Below are positions 1 through 6,919 of a DNA stretch of 7,167 bases, in pieces. The position numbers and the translations under genes were made by a program. The notes below the pieces were generated by a model. That model was not told where the DNA came from. It saw nothing but the letters and a program-made list of their open reading frames with translations, and made no database searches. The stretch lies in NCBI GenBank assembly GCA_965232455.1, contig CBDDPX010000003.1, positions 1 through 7,167 of the forward strand. Direction: 5' to 3'. Within the stretch, counting starts at the first letter, position 1. The number at the start of each line of letters is the position of its first letter. The DNA comes from JBFGFX01 sp965232455. GTDB taxonomy: Bacteria > Pseudomonadota > Gammaproteobacteria > Steroidobacterales > Woeseiaceae.

Positions 1-330
1 ATAAAGCCCAAGATGTGGCCAAGATAGACCCAAGAAAGCTTTCCTGGTGAAATCTCTAGCCTAGAGATCAAGATGAAGCCCAAGATATGGCCAAGATAGG
101 GTTAAAAAAGCTTTCTTGGTGAAATCTCTAGCCTAAAGATCAAGATGAAGCCCAAGATGTGGCCCAGATAGGAATAAAAAAGCATTCTTGGTGAAATCTC
201 TAGCCTAAAAATTTCAAGATGAAGCCCAAGACGTGGCTAAGATAGGGTCAAGAAAGCTTTCTTGGTGAAATCTGTAGCCTAGAGATTTCAAGATGAATCC
301 CAAAATGTGGCCAAGATAGGGTCAAGAAAG
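1..330 (+). repeat. Marker block Q, copy 1
   Basis: This is a distinctive run of units that starts with an ATAAAGCCC variant and carries GACCCAAG and TTTCCTGG. A unit with GATATGG and GGTTAAAAAAG follows, then a unit with GGCCCAGATAGGAATAAAAAAG and a mutated HindIII site (GCATTC, 182). Next come units with GACGTGGCTAAG, CTGTAGCC and GAATCCCAAAATG. Two of the units are 72 bp because GATTTCAAG is shortened to GATCAAG. Further copies of the block start at 1789, 5979 and 6920. The upstream limit is unknown because it lies at the window edge. Confidence 0.85.
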
Positions 331-434
331 CTTTCTTGGTGAAATCTCTAGCCTAGAGATTTCAAGATGAAGCCCAAGACGTTGGCCAAGATAGGGTCAA
401 GAAAGCTTTCTTGGTGAAATTTATAGCCTGGAGA

Positions 435-1410
435 TTTCAAGATAATTTCAAGATGAAGCCCAAGATGTGGCCAAGATAGGCTCAAGAAAGCTTTCTTGGT
501 GAAATCTCTAGCCTAGAGATCAAGATGAAGCCCAAGATGTGGCCAAGATAGGCTCAAGAAAGCTTTCTTGGCACAATCTCTACCCTAGAAATTTCAAGAT
601 GAAGCGCAAGATGTGGCCAACATAGACTCAAGAAAGCTTTCTTGGTGAAATCTCTAACCTAGAGATTTCAAGATGAAGGCCAAGATGTGGCCAAGATAGG
701 GTCAAAAAAGCTTTCTTGGTGAAATCTCTAGCCTAGAGATTTCAAGATGAAGCCCAAGATATGGCCAAGATAGGCTCAAGGAAGCTTTCTTGGTGAAATC
801 TCTAGCCTAGAGATTTCAAGATGAAGCCCAAGATGTGGCCAAGATAGCGTTAAAAAAGCTTTCTTGGTGAAATCTCTAACCTAGAGATTTCAAGATGAAG
901 CCCAAGATGTGGCCAAGATAGGGTCAAGAAAGCTTTCTTGGTGAAATCTCTAGCCTAGAGATAGATTTCAAGATGATTTCAAGATGAAGGCCAAGATGTG
1001 GCCAAGATAGGGTCAAAAAAGCTTTCTTGGTGAAATCTCTAGCCTAGAGGCTTCAAGATGAAGCCCAAGATGTGGCCAAGATAAGCTCAAGAAAGCTTTC
1101 TTGGTGAAATCTCTAGCCTAGAGATTTCAAGATGAAGCCCAAGATGTGGCCAAGATAGGGTCAAAAAAGCTTTCTTGGTGAAATCTCTAGCCTAGAGATT
1201 TCAAGATGAAGCCCAAGATGTGGCCAAGATAGGGCCAAGAAAGCTTTCCTGGTGAAATCTCTAGCCTAGAGATCAAGATGAAGCCCAAAAGATGTGGCCA
1301 AGACAGGGTCAAGCAAGTTTTCTTGGTGAAATCTCTAGCCTAGAGATTTCAAGATGAAGCCCAAGATGTGGCCAAGATAGGGTCAAAAAAGCTTTCTTGG
1401 TGAAATTCCT
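435..1410 (+). repeat. Left field of mixed units with two 11-bp insertions
   Basis: From about 435 to 1410 the units are mostly 74 bp. TTTCAAGAT is duplicated at an 11-bp step at 435-443/446-454 and again at 966-974/977-985, giving spacings of 85 and 89. Units shift from mainly G-type to mixed G- and A-type rightwards. HindIII is lost at 1317 (AAGTTT). I saw no long duplication linking this field to another part of the window. Confidence 0.7.
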
Positions 1411-1781
1411 AACCTAGAGATTTCAAGATGAAGCCCAAGATGTGGCCAAGATAGGGTCAAAAAAACTTTCTTGGTGAAATTCCTAACCTAGAGATTTCAA
1501 GATGAAGCCCAAGATGTGGCCAAGATAGGCTCAAAAAAGCTTTCTTGGTGAAATTCCTAACCTAGAGATTTCAAGATGATGCCCAAGACGTGGCCAAGAT
1601 AGGGTCAAAAAAGTTTTCTTGGTGAAATTTCTAACCTAGAGATTTCAAGATGAAGCCCAAGATGTGGCCAAGATAGGGTCAAAAAAGCTTTCTTGGTGAA
1701 ATCTCTAGCCGAGAGATTTCAAGATGAAGCCCAAGATGTGGCCAAGATAGGCTCAAGAAAGCTTTCTTGGTGAAATCTCTA
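1411..1781 (+). repeat. Block P, copy 1 (371 bp, five units)
   Basis: This run of five mainly A-type units has private markers: AAAAAACTTTC at about 1461, a GATGATGCCCAAGACG unit at about 1576, AAAAAGTTTTC at about 1608, TTTCTAACC and GCCGAGAG at about 1709. It recurs at 6533-6903 at a constant offset of 5122, and I found no difference in a base-by-base reading. Both copies lead directly into marker block Q. Confidence 0.88.
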
Positions 1782-1788
1782 TTTTTAG

Positions 1789-2119
1789 ATAAAGCCCAAG
1801 ATGTGGCCAAGATAGACCCAAGAAAGCTTTCCTGGTGAAATCTCTAGCCTAGAGATCAAGATGAAGCCCAAGATATGGCCAAGATAGGGTTAAAAAAGCT
1901 TTCTTGGTGAAATCTCTAGCCTAAAGATCAAGATGAAGCCCAAGATGTGGCCAAGATAGGAATCAAGAAAGCTTTCTTGGTGAAATCTCTAGCCTAGAGA
2001 TTTCAAGATGAAGCCCAAGACGTGGCTAAGATAGGGTCAAGAAAGCTTTCTTGGTGAAATCTGTAGCCTAGAGATTTCAAGATGAATCCCAAAATGTGGC
2101 CAAGATAGGGTCAAGAAAG
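1789..2119 (+). repeat. Marker block Q, copy 2
   Basis: This block aligns with bases 1-330 at an offset of 1788, including the later markers CTGTAGCC and GAATCCCAAAATG. The third unit differs from copies 1, 3 and 4: it reads CCAAGATAGGAATCAAGAAAGCTTTC instead of the CAGATAGGAATAAAAAAGCATTC-like form, which looks like local conversion towards the common unit. It is preceded by a 9-bp deletion junction (TCTCTATTTTTAGAT) that it shares, with one base difference, with the copy at 5979. Confidence 0.85.
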
Positions 2120-2151
2120 CATTCTTGGTGAAATCTCTAGCCTAGAGATTT

Positions 2152-2195
2152 CAAGATGAAGCCCAAGATGTGGCCAAGATAGGGTCAAGAAAGCT
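2152..2195 (+). repeat. Four 11-12 bp subrepeats inside the unit
   Basis: In the reference unit, CAAG recurs at 2152, 2164, 2175 and 2186, that is at steps of 12, 11 and 11 bp. The subrepeats read CAAGATGAAGCC, CAAGATGTGGC, CAAGATAGGGT and CAAGAAAGCTT. The first six bases are identical in the first three copies, and the following bases are purine-rich. This suggests the left half of the unit grew from an older repeat of about 11 bp. Length variants elsewhere support this, since units gain or lose one 11- or 12-bp step (for example 2369-2382, 3451-3465, 435-454, 966-985). The ancestral order of events is inference. Confidence 0.8.
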
Positions 2196-2201
2196 TTCTT
2201 G
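2186..2201. repeat. 16-bp perfect palindrome centred on HindIII
   Basis: CAAGAAAGCTTTCTTG is its own reverse complement. Its left half is the fourth CAAG subrepeat and its right half is that subrepeat inverted. It recurs in every unit of the G-type. A-type units (CAAAAAAGCTTTCTTG) break one base pair of the symmetry. In units that read GCCAAG before the site (for example around 3145) the symmetry extends to 18 bp. It could form a cruciform or bind a dimeric protein, but nothing in the sequence shows that either happens. Confidence 0.9.
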
Positions 2202-2202
2202 G

Positions 2203-2227
2203 TGAAATCTCTAGCCTAGAGATTTCA
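2203..2227. repeat. 25-bp palindrome, 12-bp arms around one C
   Basis: The left arm is TGAAATCTCTAG (2203-2214). A single C sits at 2215, and the right arm at 2216-2227 is the exact reverse complement of the left. It spans the arbitrary unit boundary and lies one base (2202) beyond the 16-bp palindrome. Allowing a three-base bulge (GGT), pairing could extend to CTTG/CAAG. The arm pair is preserved in many units, but A-type units with TCCTAACC have mismatches near the centre. Several deletions in the array remove one arm or the centre of this element. Confidence 0.9.
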
Positions 2228-2368
2228 AGATGAAGCCCAAGATGTGGCCAAGATAGGGTCAAGAAAGCTTTCTTGGTGAAATCTCTAGCCTAGAGATCAA
2301 GATGAAGCCCAAGATGTGGCCAAGATAGGGTGAAGAAAGCTTTCTTGGTGAAATCTCTAGCCTAGAGA

Positions 2369-2382
2369 TTTCAACATGTGGC
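2369..2382 (+). repeat. 12-bp subrepeat loss
   Basis: The unit reads TTTCAACATGTGG where TTTCAAGATGAAGCC plus a second CAAGATGTGG is expected. That is 12 bp short, and the unit spacing falls to 62. The size equals the first subrepeat step. Confidence 0.8.
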
Positions 2383-3367
2383 CAAGATAGGATCAAGAAA
2401 GCTTTCTTGGTGAAATCTCTAGCCTAGAGATTTCAAGATGAAGCCCAAGATGTGGCCAAGATAGGGTCAAGAAAGCTTTCTTAGTGAAAACTCTAGCCTA
2501 GAGATTTCAAGATGAAGCCCAAGATGTGGCCAAGATAGGGTCAAGAAAGCGTTCTTGGTGAAATCTCTAGCCTAGAGATTTCAAGATGAAACCCAAGATG
2601 TGGCCAAGATAGGGTCAAGAAAGCTTTCTGGGTGAAATCTCTAGCCTAGAGATTTCAAGATGAAGCCCAAGATGTGGCCAAGATAGGGTCAAGAAAGCTT
2701 TTTTGGTGAAATCTCTAGCCTAGAGATTTCAAGATGAAGCCCAAGATGTGGCCAAGATAGGGTCAAGAAAGCTTTCTTGGTGAAATCTCTCGCCTAGAGA
2801 TTTCAAGATGAAGCCTAAGATGTGGCCAAGATAGGGTCAAGAAAGCTTTCTTAGTGAAAACTCTAGCCTAGAGACTTCAAGATGAAGCCCAAGATGTGGC
2901 CAAGATAGGGTCAAGAAAGCTTTCTGGGTGAAATCTCTAGCCTAGAGATTTATTTCAAGATGAAAACCAAGATGTGGCCAAGATAGGGTCAAGAAAGCGT
3001 TCTTGGTGAAATCTCTAGCTTAGGGATATCGAGACGAAGCCCAACATGTGGCCAAGATAGGGTCAAGAAAGCTTTCTTGGTGAAACCTCTAGCCTAGAGA
3101 TTTCAAGATGAAGCCCAAGATGTTGCCAAGATAGGGCCAAGAAAGCTTTCTTGGTGAAATCTCTAGCCTAGAGATTTCAAGATGAAGCTCAGGATGTGGT
3201 CAAGATAGGGTCAAGAAAGCGTTCTTGGTGAAATCTCTAGCCTAGAGAATTCGAGATGAAGCCCCAGATGTGGCCCAAATGGGCTCAAGAAAGCTTTCTC
3301 AGTGAAATCCCTGGCCTAGAGATTTCAAGATGAAGCCCCAGATGTGGCCAAGATAGGGCCAAGGCAG

Positions 3368-4230
3368 CTTTCTTGGTGAAATCTCTAGCCTAGAGATTTC
3401 AAGATGAAGCCCAAAATCTCTAGCCTAGAGATTTCAAGATGAAGCCCAAGATGTGGCCAAGAAAGCTTTCTTGGTGAAATCTCTAGCCTAGAGATTTCAA
3501 GATGAAGCCCAAGATGTGGCCAAGATAGGGTCAAGAAGGCTTTCTTGGTGAAATCTCTAGCCTAGAGGTTTCAAGATGAAGCCCAAGACATGGCTAAGAT
3601 AGGGTCAAGAAAGCTTTCTTGGTGAAATCTCTAGCCTAGAAATTTCAAGATGAAGCCCAAGACGTGGCCAAGAAAGGGTCAAGAAAACTTTTGTGGCGAA
3701 ATCATTTCAAGATGAAGCCCAAGATGTGGCCAAGATAGGGTCAAGAAAGCTTTCTTGGTGAAATCTCTAGCCTAGAGATTTCAAGATGAAGCCGAAGATC
3801 AAAAAAGCTTTTTTGGTGAAATCTTGAACCTAGAGATTTCAAGATGATGCCCAAGACGTGGCTAAGATAGGGTCAAGAAGATGAAGTCCAAGATGTGGCC
3901 AAGATAGGGTCAAGAAAGCTTTCTTGGTGAAATCTCCAGCTTAGAGATTTCAAGATGAAGCCCAAGATGTGGCCAAGATAGGGTCAAAAAAAGCTTTCTT
4001 GGTGAAATCTCTAGCCTAGAGATTTCAAGATGAAGCCCAAGATGTGGCCAAGATAGGGTCAAGAAAGCTTTCTGGGTGAAATCTCTAGCCTAGAGATTTC
4101 AAGATGAAGCCCAAGATGTGGCCAAGATAGGGTCAGAAAAGCTTTCTTGGTGAAATCTCTAGCCTAGAGATTTCAAGATGAAGCCAAGCTTTTTTGGTGA
4201 AATCTCTAGCCTAGAGATTTCAAGATGAAG
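3368..4230 (+). repeat. Rearranged zone with many deletions
   Basis: This zone holds the densest cluster of large indels in the window. The spacings 98, 62, 58, 111 and 47 occur between the centres at 3367 and 4188. They reflect deletions of about 39 bp (near 3411-3416), 11 bp (3451-3465), 12 bp (3698-3708), 16 bp (near 3791-3800), about 37 bp (3871-3882) and 27 bp (near 4183-4188). The remaining units are of common type. The zone separates the regular G-type field from the block-duplicated right half and may be an older, less homogenised part of the array; that is inference. Confidence 0.75.
3451..3465 (+). repeat. 11-bp subrepeat loss
   Basis: GTGGCCAAGAAAGC replaces GTGGCCAAGATAGGGTCAAGAAAGC with 11 bp missing, a clean fusion of the third and fourth CAAG subrepeats. 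Confidence 0.85.
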
Positions 4231-4950
4231 CCCAAGTTGTGGCCAAGATAGGGTCAAAAAAGCTTTCTTGGTGAAATCTCTAACCTAGAATTTCAAGATG
4301 AAGTTAAAGATGTGGCCAAGATAGGCTCAAGAAGGTTTTCTTAGTAAAATCTCTAGCCTAGAGATTTCAAGATGAAGCCCAAGATGTGGCCAAGATAGGG
4401 TCAAAAAAGCTTTCTTGGTGAAATCTCTAGCCTAGAGATTTGAAGATGAAGTCCAAGATGTGGCCAAGATAGGGTCCAAAAAGCTTTCTTGGTGAAATCT
4501 CTAACCTAGAGATTTCAAGATGAAGCCCTAGATGTGGCCAAGATAAGGTCAAAAAAGCTTTCTTGGTGAAATTCCTAACCTAGAGATTTTAAGATGAAGC
4601 CCAAGATGTGGCCAAGATAGGGTCAAAAAAGCTTTCTTGGTGCAACCTGTAACCTAGAGATTTTTAAGATGAAGCCCATGATGTGGCCAAGATAGGGTCA
4701 AGAAAGCTTTCTTGGTGAAATCTCTAGCCTAGAGATTTCAAGATGAAGCCCAAGATGTGGCCAAGATAGGGTTAAAAAAGCTTTCTTGGTGAAATTTCTA
4801 GCCTGGAGATTTCAAGATAATTACAAGATGAAGCCCAAGACGTGGCTCAGATAGGGTCAAGAAAGCTTTCTTGGTGAAATCTTTGGCCTAGAGATTTCAA
4901 GATGAAGCCCAAGATGTGGCCAAGATAGGGTCAAGAAAGCTTTCTTGGAG
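4231..4950 (+). repeat. Block S, full-length copy
   Basis: This run carries CCCAAGTTGTGG (4231), a shortened CCTAGAATTTC (4285), AAGTTAAAGATG (4301), AGATAAGGTC (4541), TGCAACCTGTAACC (4641) and the TTACAAG insertion unit. It recurs at 5250-5756, but three units are collapsed in that copy: the offset is 1019 for 4231-4322 and 805-806 from 4537 on. It overlaps the first part of block R, which shows how the duplicated blocks are nested. Confidence 0.8.
4810..4829 (+). repeat. 11-bp subrepeat gain, TTACAAG type
   Basis: TTTCAAGAT (4810-4818) is followed 11 bp later by TTACAAGAT (4821-4829), lengthening the unit spacing to 85. The same variant sits at 5616-5635, 6190-6209 and 7131-7150 and is always followed by GACGTGG. 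It is therefore a good lineage marker for the amplified right half. Confidence 0.85.
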
Positions 4951-5239
4951 ATTTCAAGATGAAGCCTAAGATAGGGTTAAAAAAGCTTTCTTGGTGAAAT
5001 CTCTAGCCTAGAGATTTCAAGATGAAGCCCAAGATGTGGCCAAGATAGGGTCAAGAAAGCTTTCTTGGTGAAATCCCGAACCTAGAGATTTCAAGATGAA
5101 GCCCAAGATGTGGCCAAGATAGGGTCAAAAAAGCTTTCTTGGCGCAACCTCTAACCTAGAGATTTCAAGATGAAGCCCAAGATGTGGCCAAGATAGGGTC
5201 AAAAAAACTTTCTTGGTGAAATTCCTAACCTAGAGATTT
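4811..5239 (+). repeat. Block R, copy 1 (429 bp)
   Basis: This block contains a TTACAAG 11-bp insertion (4821), GACGTGGCTCAG, CTTTGGCC and a 46-bp unit spacing (4939 to 4985) made by a 17-bp and an 11-bp deletion. GGCGCAACC (5141) and AAAAAACTTTC (5203) follow. It recurs at 6191-6619 with a constant offset of 1380 and only two mismatches that I found (4955 C/G and 5078 G/T). The shared rare indels make independent origin very unlikely. Confidence 0.88.
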
Positions 5240-5249
5240 TAAGATGAAG

Positions 5250-5756
5250 CCCAAGTTGTGGCCAAGATAGGGTTAAAAAAGCTTTCTTGGTGAAATCTCT
5301 AACCTAGAATTTCAAGATGAAGTTAAAGATGTGGCCAAGATGCCAAGATAAGGTCAAAAAAGCTTTCTTGGTGAAATTCCTAACCTAGAGATTTTTAAGA
5401 TGAAGCCCAAGATGTGGCCAAGATAGGGTCAAAAAAGCTTTCTTGGTGCAACCTGTAACCTAGAGATTTTTAAGATGAAGCCCAAGATGTGGCCAAGATA
5501 GGGTCAAGAAAGCTTTCTTGGTGAAATCTCTAGCCTAGAGATTTCAAGATGAAGCCCAAGATGTGGCCAAGATAGGGTTAAAGAAGCTTTCTTGGTGAAA
5601 TTTCTAGCCTGGAGATTTCAAGATAATTACAAGATGAAGCCCAAGACGTGGCTGAGATAGGGTCAAGAAAGTTTTCTTGGTGAAATCTTTGGCCTAGAGA
5701 TTTCAAGATGAAGCCCAAGATGTGGCCAAGATAGGGTCAAGAAAGCTTTCTTGGAG
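5250..5756 (+). repeat. Block S, copy with internal deletion of about 213 bp
   Basis: Bases 5250-5341 match 4231-4322 (one mismatch, GTT for GTC) and 5342-5756 match 4537-4950 (about five differences). The join, around 5330-5350, reads GGCCAAGATGCCAAGATAAGG and is about 8 bp longer than a normal unit at this point. The lost piece is about 213 bp, close to but not exactly three units (222). An exchange between misaligned CCAAGAT subrepeats would explain both the size and the join. Confidence 0.78.
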
Positions 5757-5978
5757 ATTTCAAGATGAAGCCCAAGATGTGGCCAAGATAGGGTCAAAAA
5801 AGCTTTCTTGGTGCAACCTGTAACCTAGAGATTTTTAAGATGAAGCCCAAGATGTGGCCAAGATAGGGTCAAGAAAGCTTTCTTGGTGAAATCTCTAGCC
5901 TAGAGATTTCAAGATGAAGCCCAAGATGTGGCCAAGATAGGCTCAAGAAAGCTTTCTTGGTGAAATCTCTATTTTCAG
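5757..5978 (+). repeat. Link segment: third TGCAACCTG unit and the 9-bp deletion junction
   Basis: This stretch carries a third copy of the TGCAACCTGTAACC unit (5812; the others are at 4641 and 5447), then common G-type units. It ends in TCTCTATTTTCAGAT (5965-5980), a 9-bp shortened boundary that matches the one before 1789 except for one base. It joins block S to the 941-bp higher-order repeat. No non-satellite sequence is present. Confidence 0.75.
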
Positions 5979-6190
5979 ATAAAGCCCAAGATGTGGCCAA
6001 GATAGACCCAAGAAAGCTTTCCTGGTGAAATCTCTAGCCTAGAGATCAAGATGAAGCCCAAGATATGGCCAAGATAGGGTTAAAAAAGCTTTCTTGGTGA
6101 AATCTCTAGCCTAAAGATCAAGATGAAGGCCAAGATGTGGCCCAGATAGGAATAAAAAAGCATTCTTGGTGAAATCTCTAGCCTAGAAAT

Positions 6191-6619
6191 TTCAAGATAA
6201 TTACAAGATGAAGCCCAAGACGTGGCTCAGATAGGGTCAAGAAAGCTTTCTTGGTGAAATCTTTGGCCTAGAGATTTCAAGATGAAGCCCAAGATGTGGC
6301 CAAGATAGGGTCAAGAAAGCTTTCTTGGAGATTTGAAGATGAAGCCTAAGATAGGGTTAAAAAAGCTTTCTTGGTGAAATCTCTAGCCTAGAGATTTCAA
6401 GATGAAGCCCAAGATGTGGCCAAGATAGGGTCAAGAAAGCTTTCTTGGTGAAATCCCTAACCTAGAGATTTCAAGATGAAGCCCAAGATGTGGCCAAGAT
6501 AGGGTCAAAAAAGCTTTCTTGGCGCAACCTCTAACCTAGAGATTTCAAGATGAAGCCCAAGATGTGGCCAAGATAGGGTCAAAAAAACTTTCTTGGTGAA
6601 ATTCCTAACCTAGAGATTT
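6191..6619 (+). repeat. Block R, copy 2
   Basis: This is the second copy of 4811-5239 (two mismatches in 429 bp), here embedded within the 941-bp higher-order repeat. At its left end it joins marker block Q copy 3 instead of the GCCTGGAG unit seen before copy 1. At its right end it continues into block P, whereas copy 1 continues into a unit with CCAAGTTGTGG. Confidence 0.88.
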
Positions 6620-6903
6620 CAAGATGAAGCCCAAGATGTGGCCAAGATAGGCTCAAAAAAGCTTTCTTGGTGAAATTCCTAACCTAGAGATTTCAAGATG
6701 ATGCCCAAGACGTGGCCAAGATAGGGTCAAAAAAGTTTTCTTGGTGAAATTTCTAACCTAGAGATTTCAAGATGAAGCCCAAGATGTGGCCAAGATAGGG
6801 TCAAAAAAGCTTTCTTGGTGAAATCTCTAGCCGAGAGATTTCAAGATGAAGCCCAAGATGTGGCCAAGATAGGCTCAAGAAAGCTTTCTTGGTGAAATCT
6901 CTA
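6533..6903 (+). repeat. Block P, copy 2
   Basis: By eye this is identical to 1411-1781, with all private markers in the same order. It is followed by marker block Q at 6920 through an intact unit boundary. The first copy has lost 9 bp at the matching junction, so the offset changes from 5122 to 5131 across it. The upstream neighbour differs: here it is the GGCGCAACC unit (6521), against a TGAAATTCC unit in copy 1. Confidence 0.88.
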
Positions 6904-6919
6904 GCCTAGAGATTTCAAG

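Larger units (their letters stand above)
2149..2222 (+). repeat. Reference copy of the 74-bp unit
   Basis: This copy matches the consensus as I read it at every position and serves as a coordinate frame. Unit bases 1-37 hold three CAAGAT subrepeats (starting at bases 4, 16 and 27). Bases 38-53 are the HindIII-centred palindrome, whose left half is the fourth CAAG subrepeat. Bases 55-74, continuing into the next unit, form the larger palindrome. The next unit starts at 2223. The choice of phase is arbitrary because the array is continuous. The commonest substitution elsewhere is G to A at unit base 41 (CAAGAAAG to CAAAAAAG). Other recurrent ones are CTCTAGCC to TCCTAACC near bases 61-68 and GATGTGG to GACGTGG near bases 19-25. 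Confidence 0.93.
2045..3367 (+). repeat. Regular field of G-type units
   Basis: Unit spacing is 74 almost throughout; the exceptions are 72 at 2339, 62 at 2401 and 78 at 2997. Nearly all units read GTCAAGAAAG (or GCCAAG), so the 16-bp palindrome is intact in most of them. Private variants are shared by separated units: CTTAGTGAAAACTC at 2480 and 2850 (370 bp, five units apart), GCGTTC at 2549, 2997 and 3219, and CTGGGTG at 2628 and 2924. These suggest short-range multimer exchange, but their order is not constant, so I do not call a higher-order period. The 3000-3367 end is more diverged. Confidence 0.75.
5979..6919 (+). repeat. 941-bp higher-order repeat, 13 units
   Basis: From the ATAAAGCCC marker at 5979 to the same marker at 6920 is 941 bp and 13 unit centres (6016 to 6883). 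The spacings are 72, 72, 85, 74, 46 and then eight of 74. The unit order is marker block Q copy 3, a unit with an 11-bp insertion (TTACAAG), a doubly shortened unit, then A-type units, then block P. The next copy begins at 6920 and matches over the 248 bp available with three mismatches (at 6001, about 6127 and about 6196 of this copy). Only about a quarter of the second copy is visible, so a full repeat of 941 bp is likely but not proven here. Confidence 0.75.

Noticed and set aside
2186..2227. Rho-independent terminators or attenuators from the palindromes
   Set aside because: The hairpins recur in every satellite unit, have no genes upstream and are not followed by a consistent T-run; nothing points to a bacterial origin.
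2475..2997. A 370-bp five-unit higher-order repeat in the G-type field
   Set aside because: CTTAGTGAAAACTC recurs at 370 bp, but the accompanying GCGTTC and CTGGGTG variants recur at other spacings and in another order, so a fixed period is not supported.
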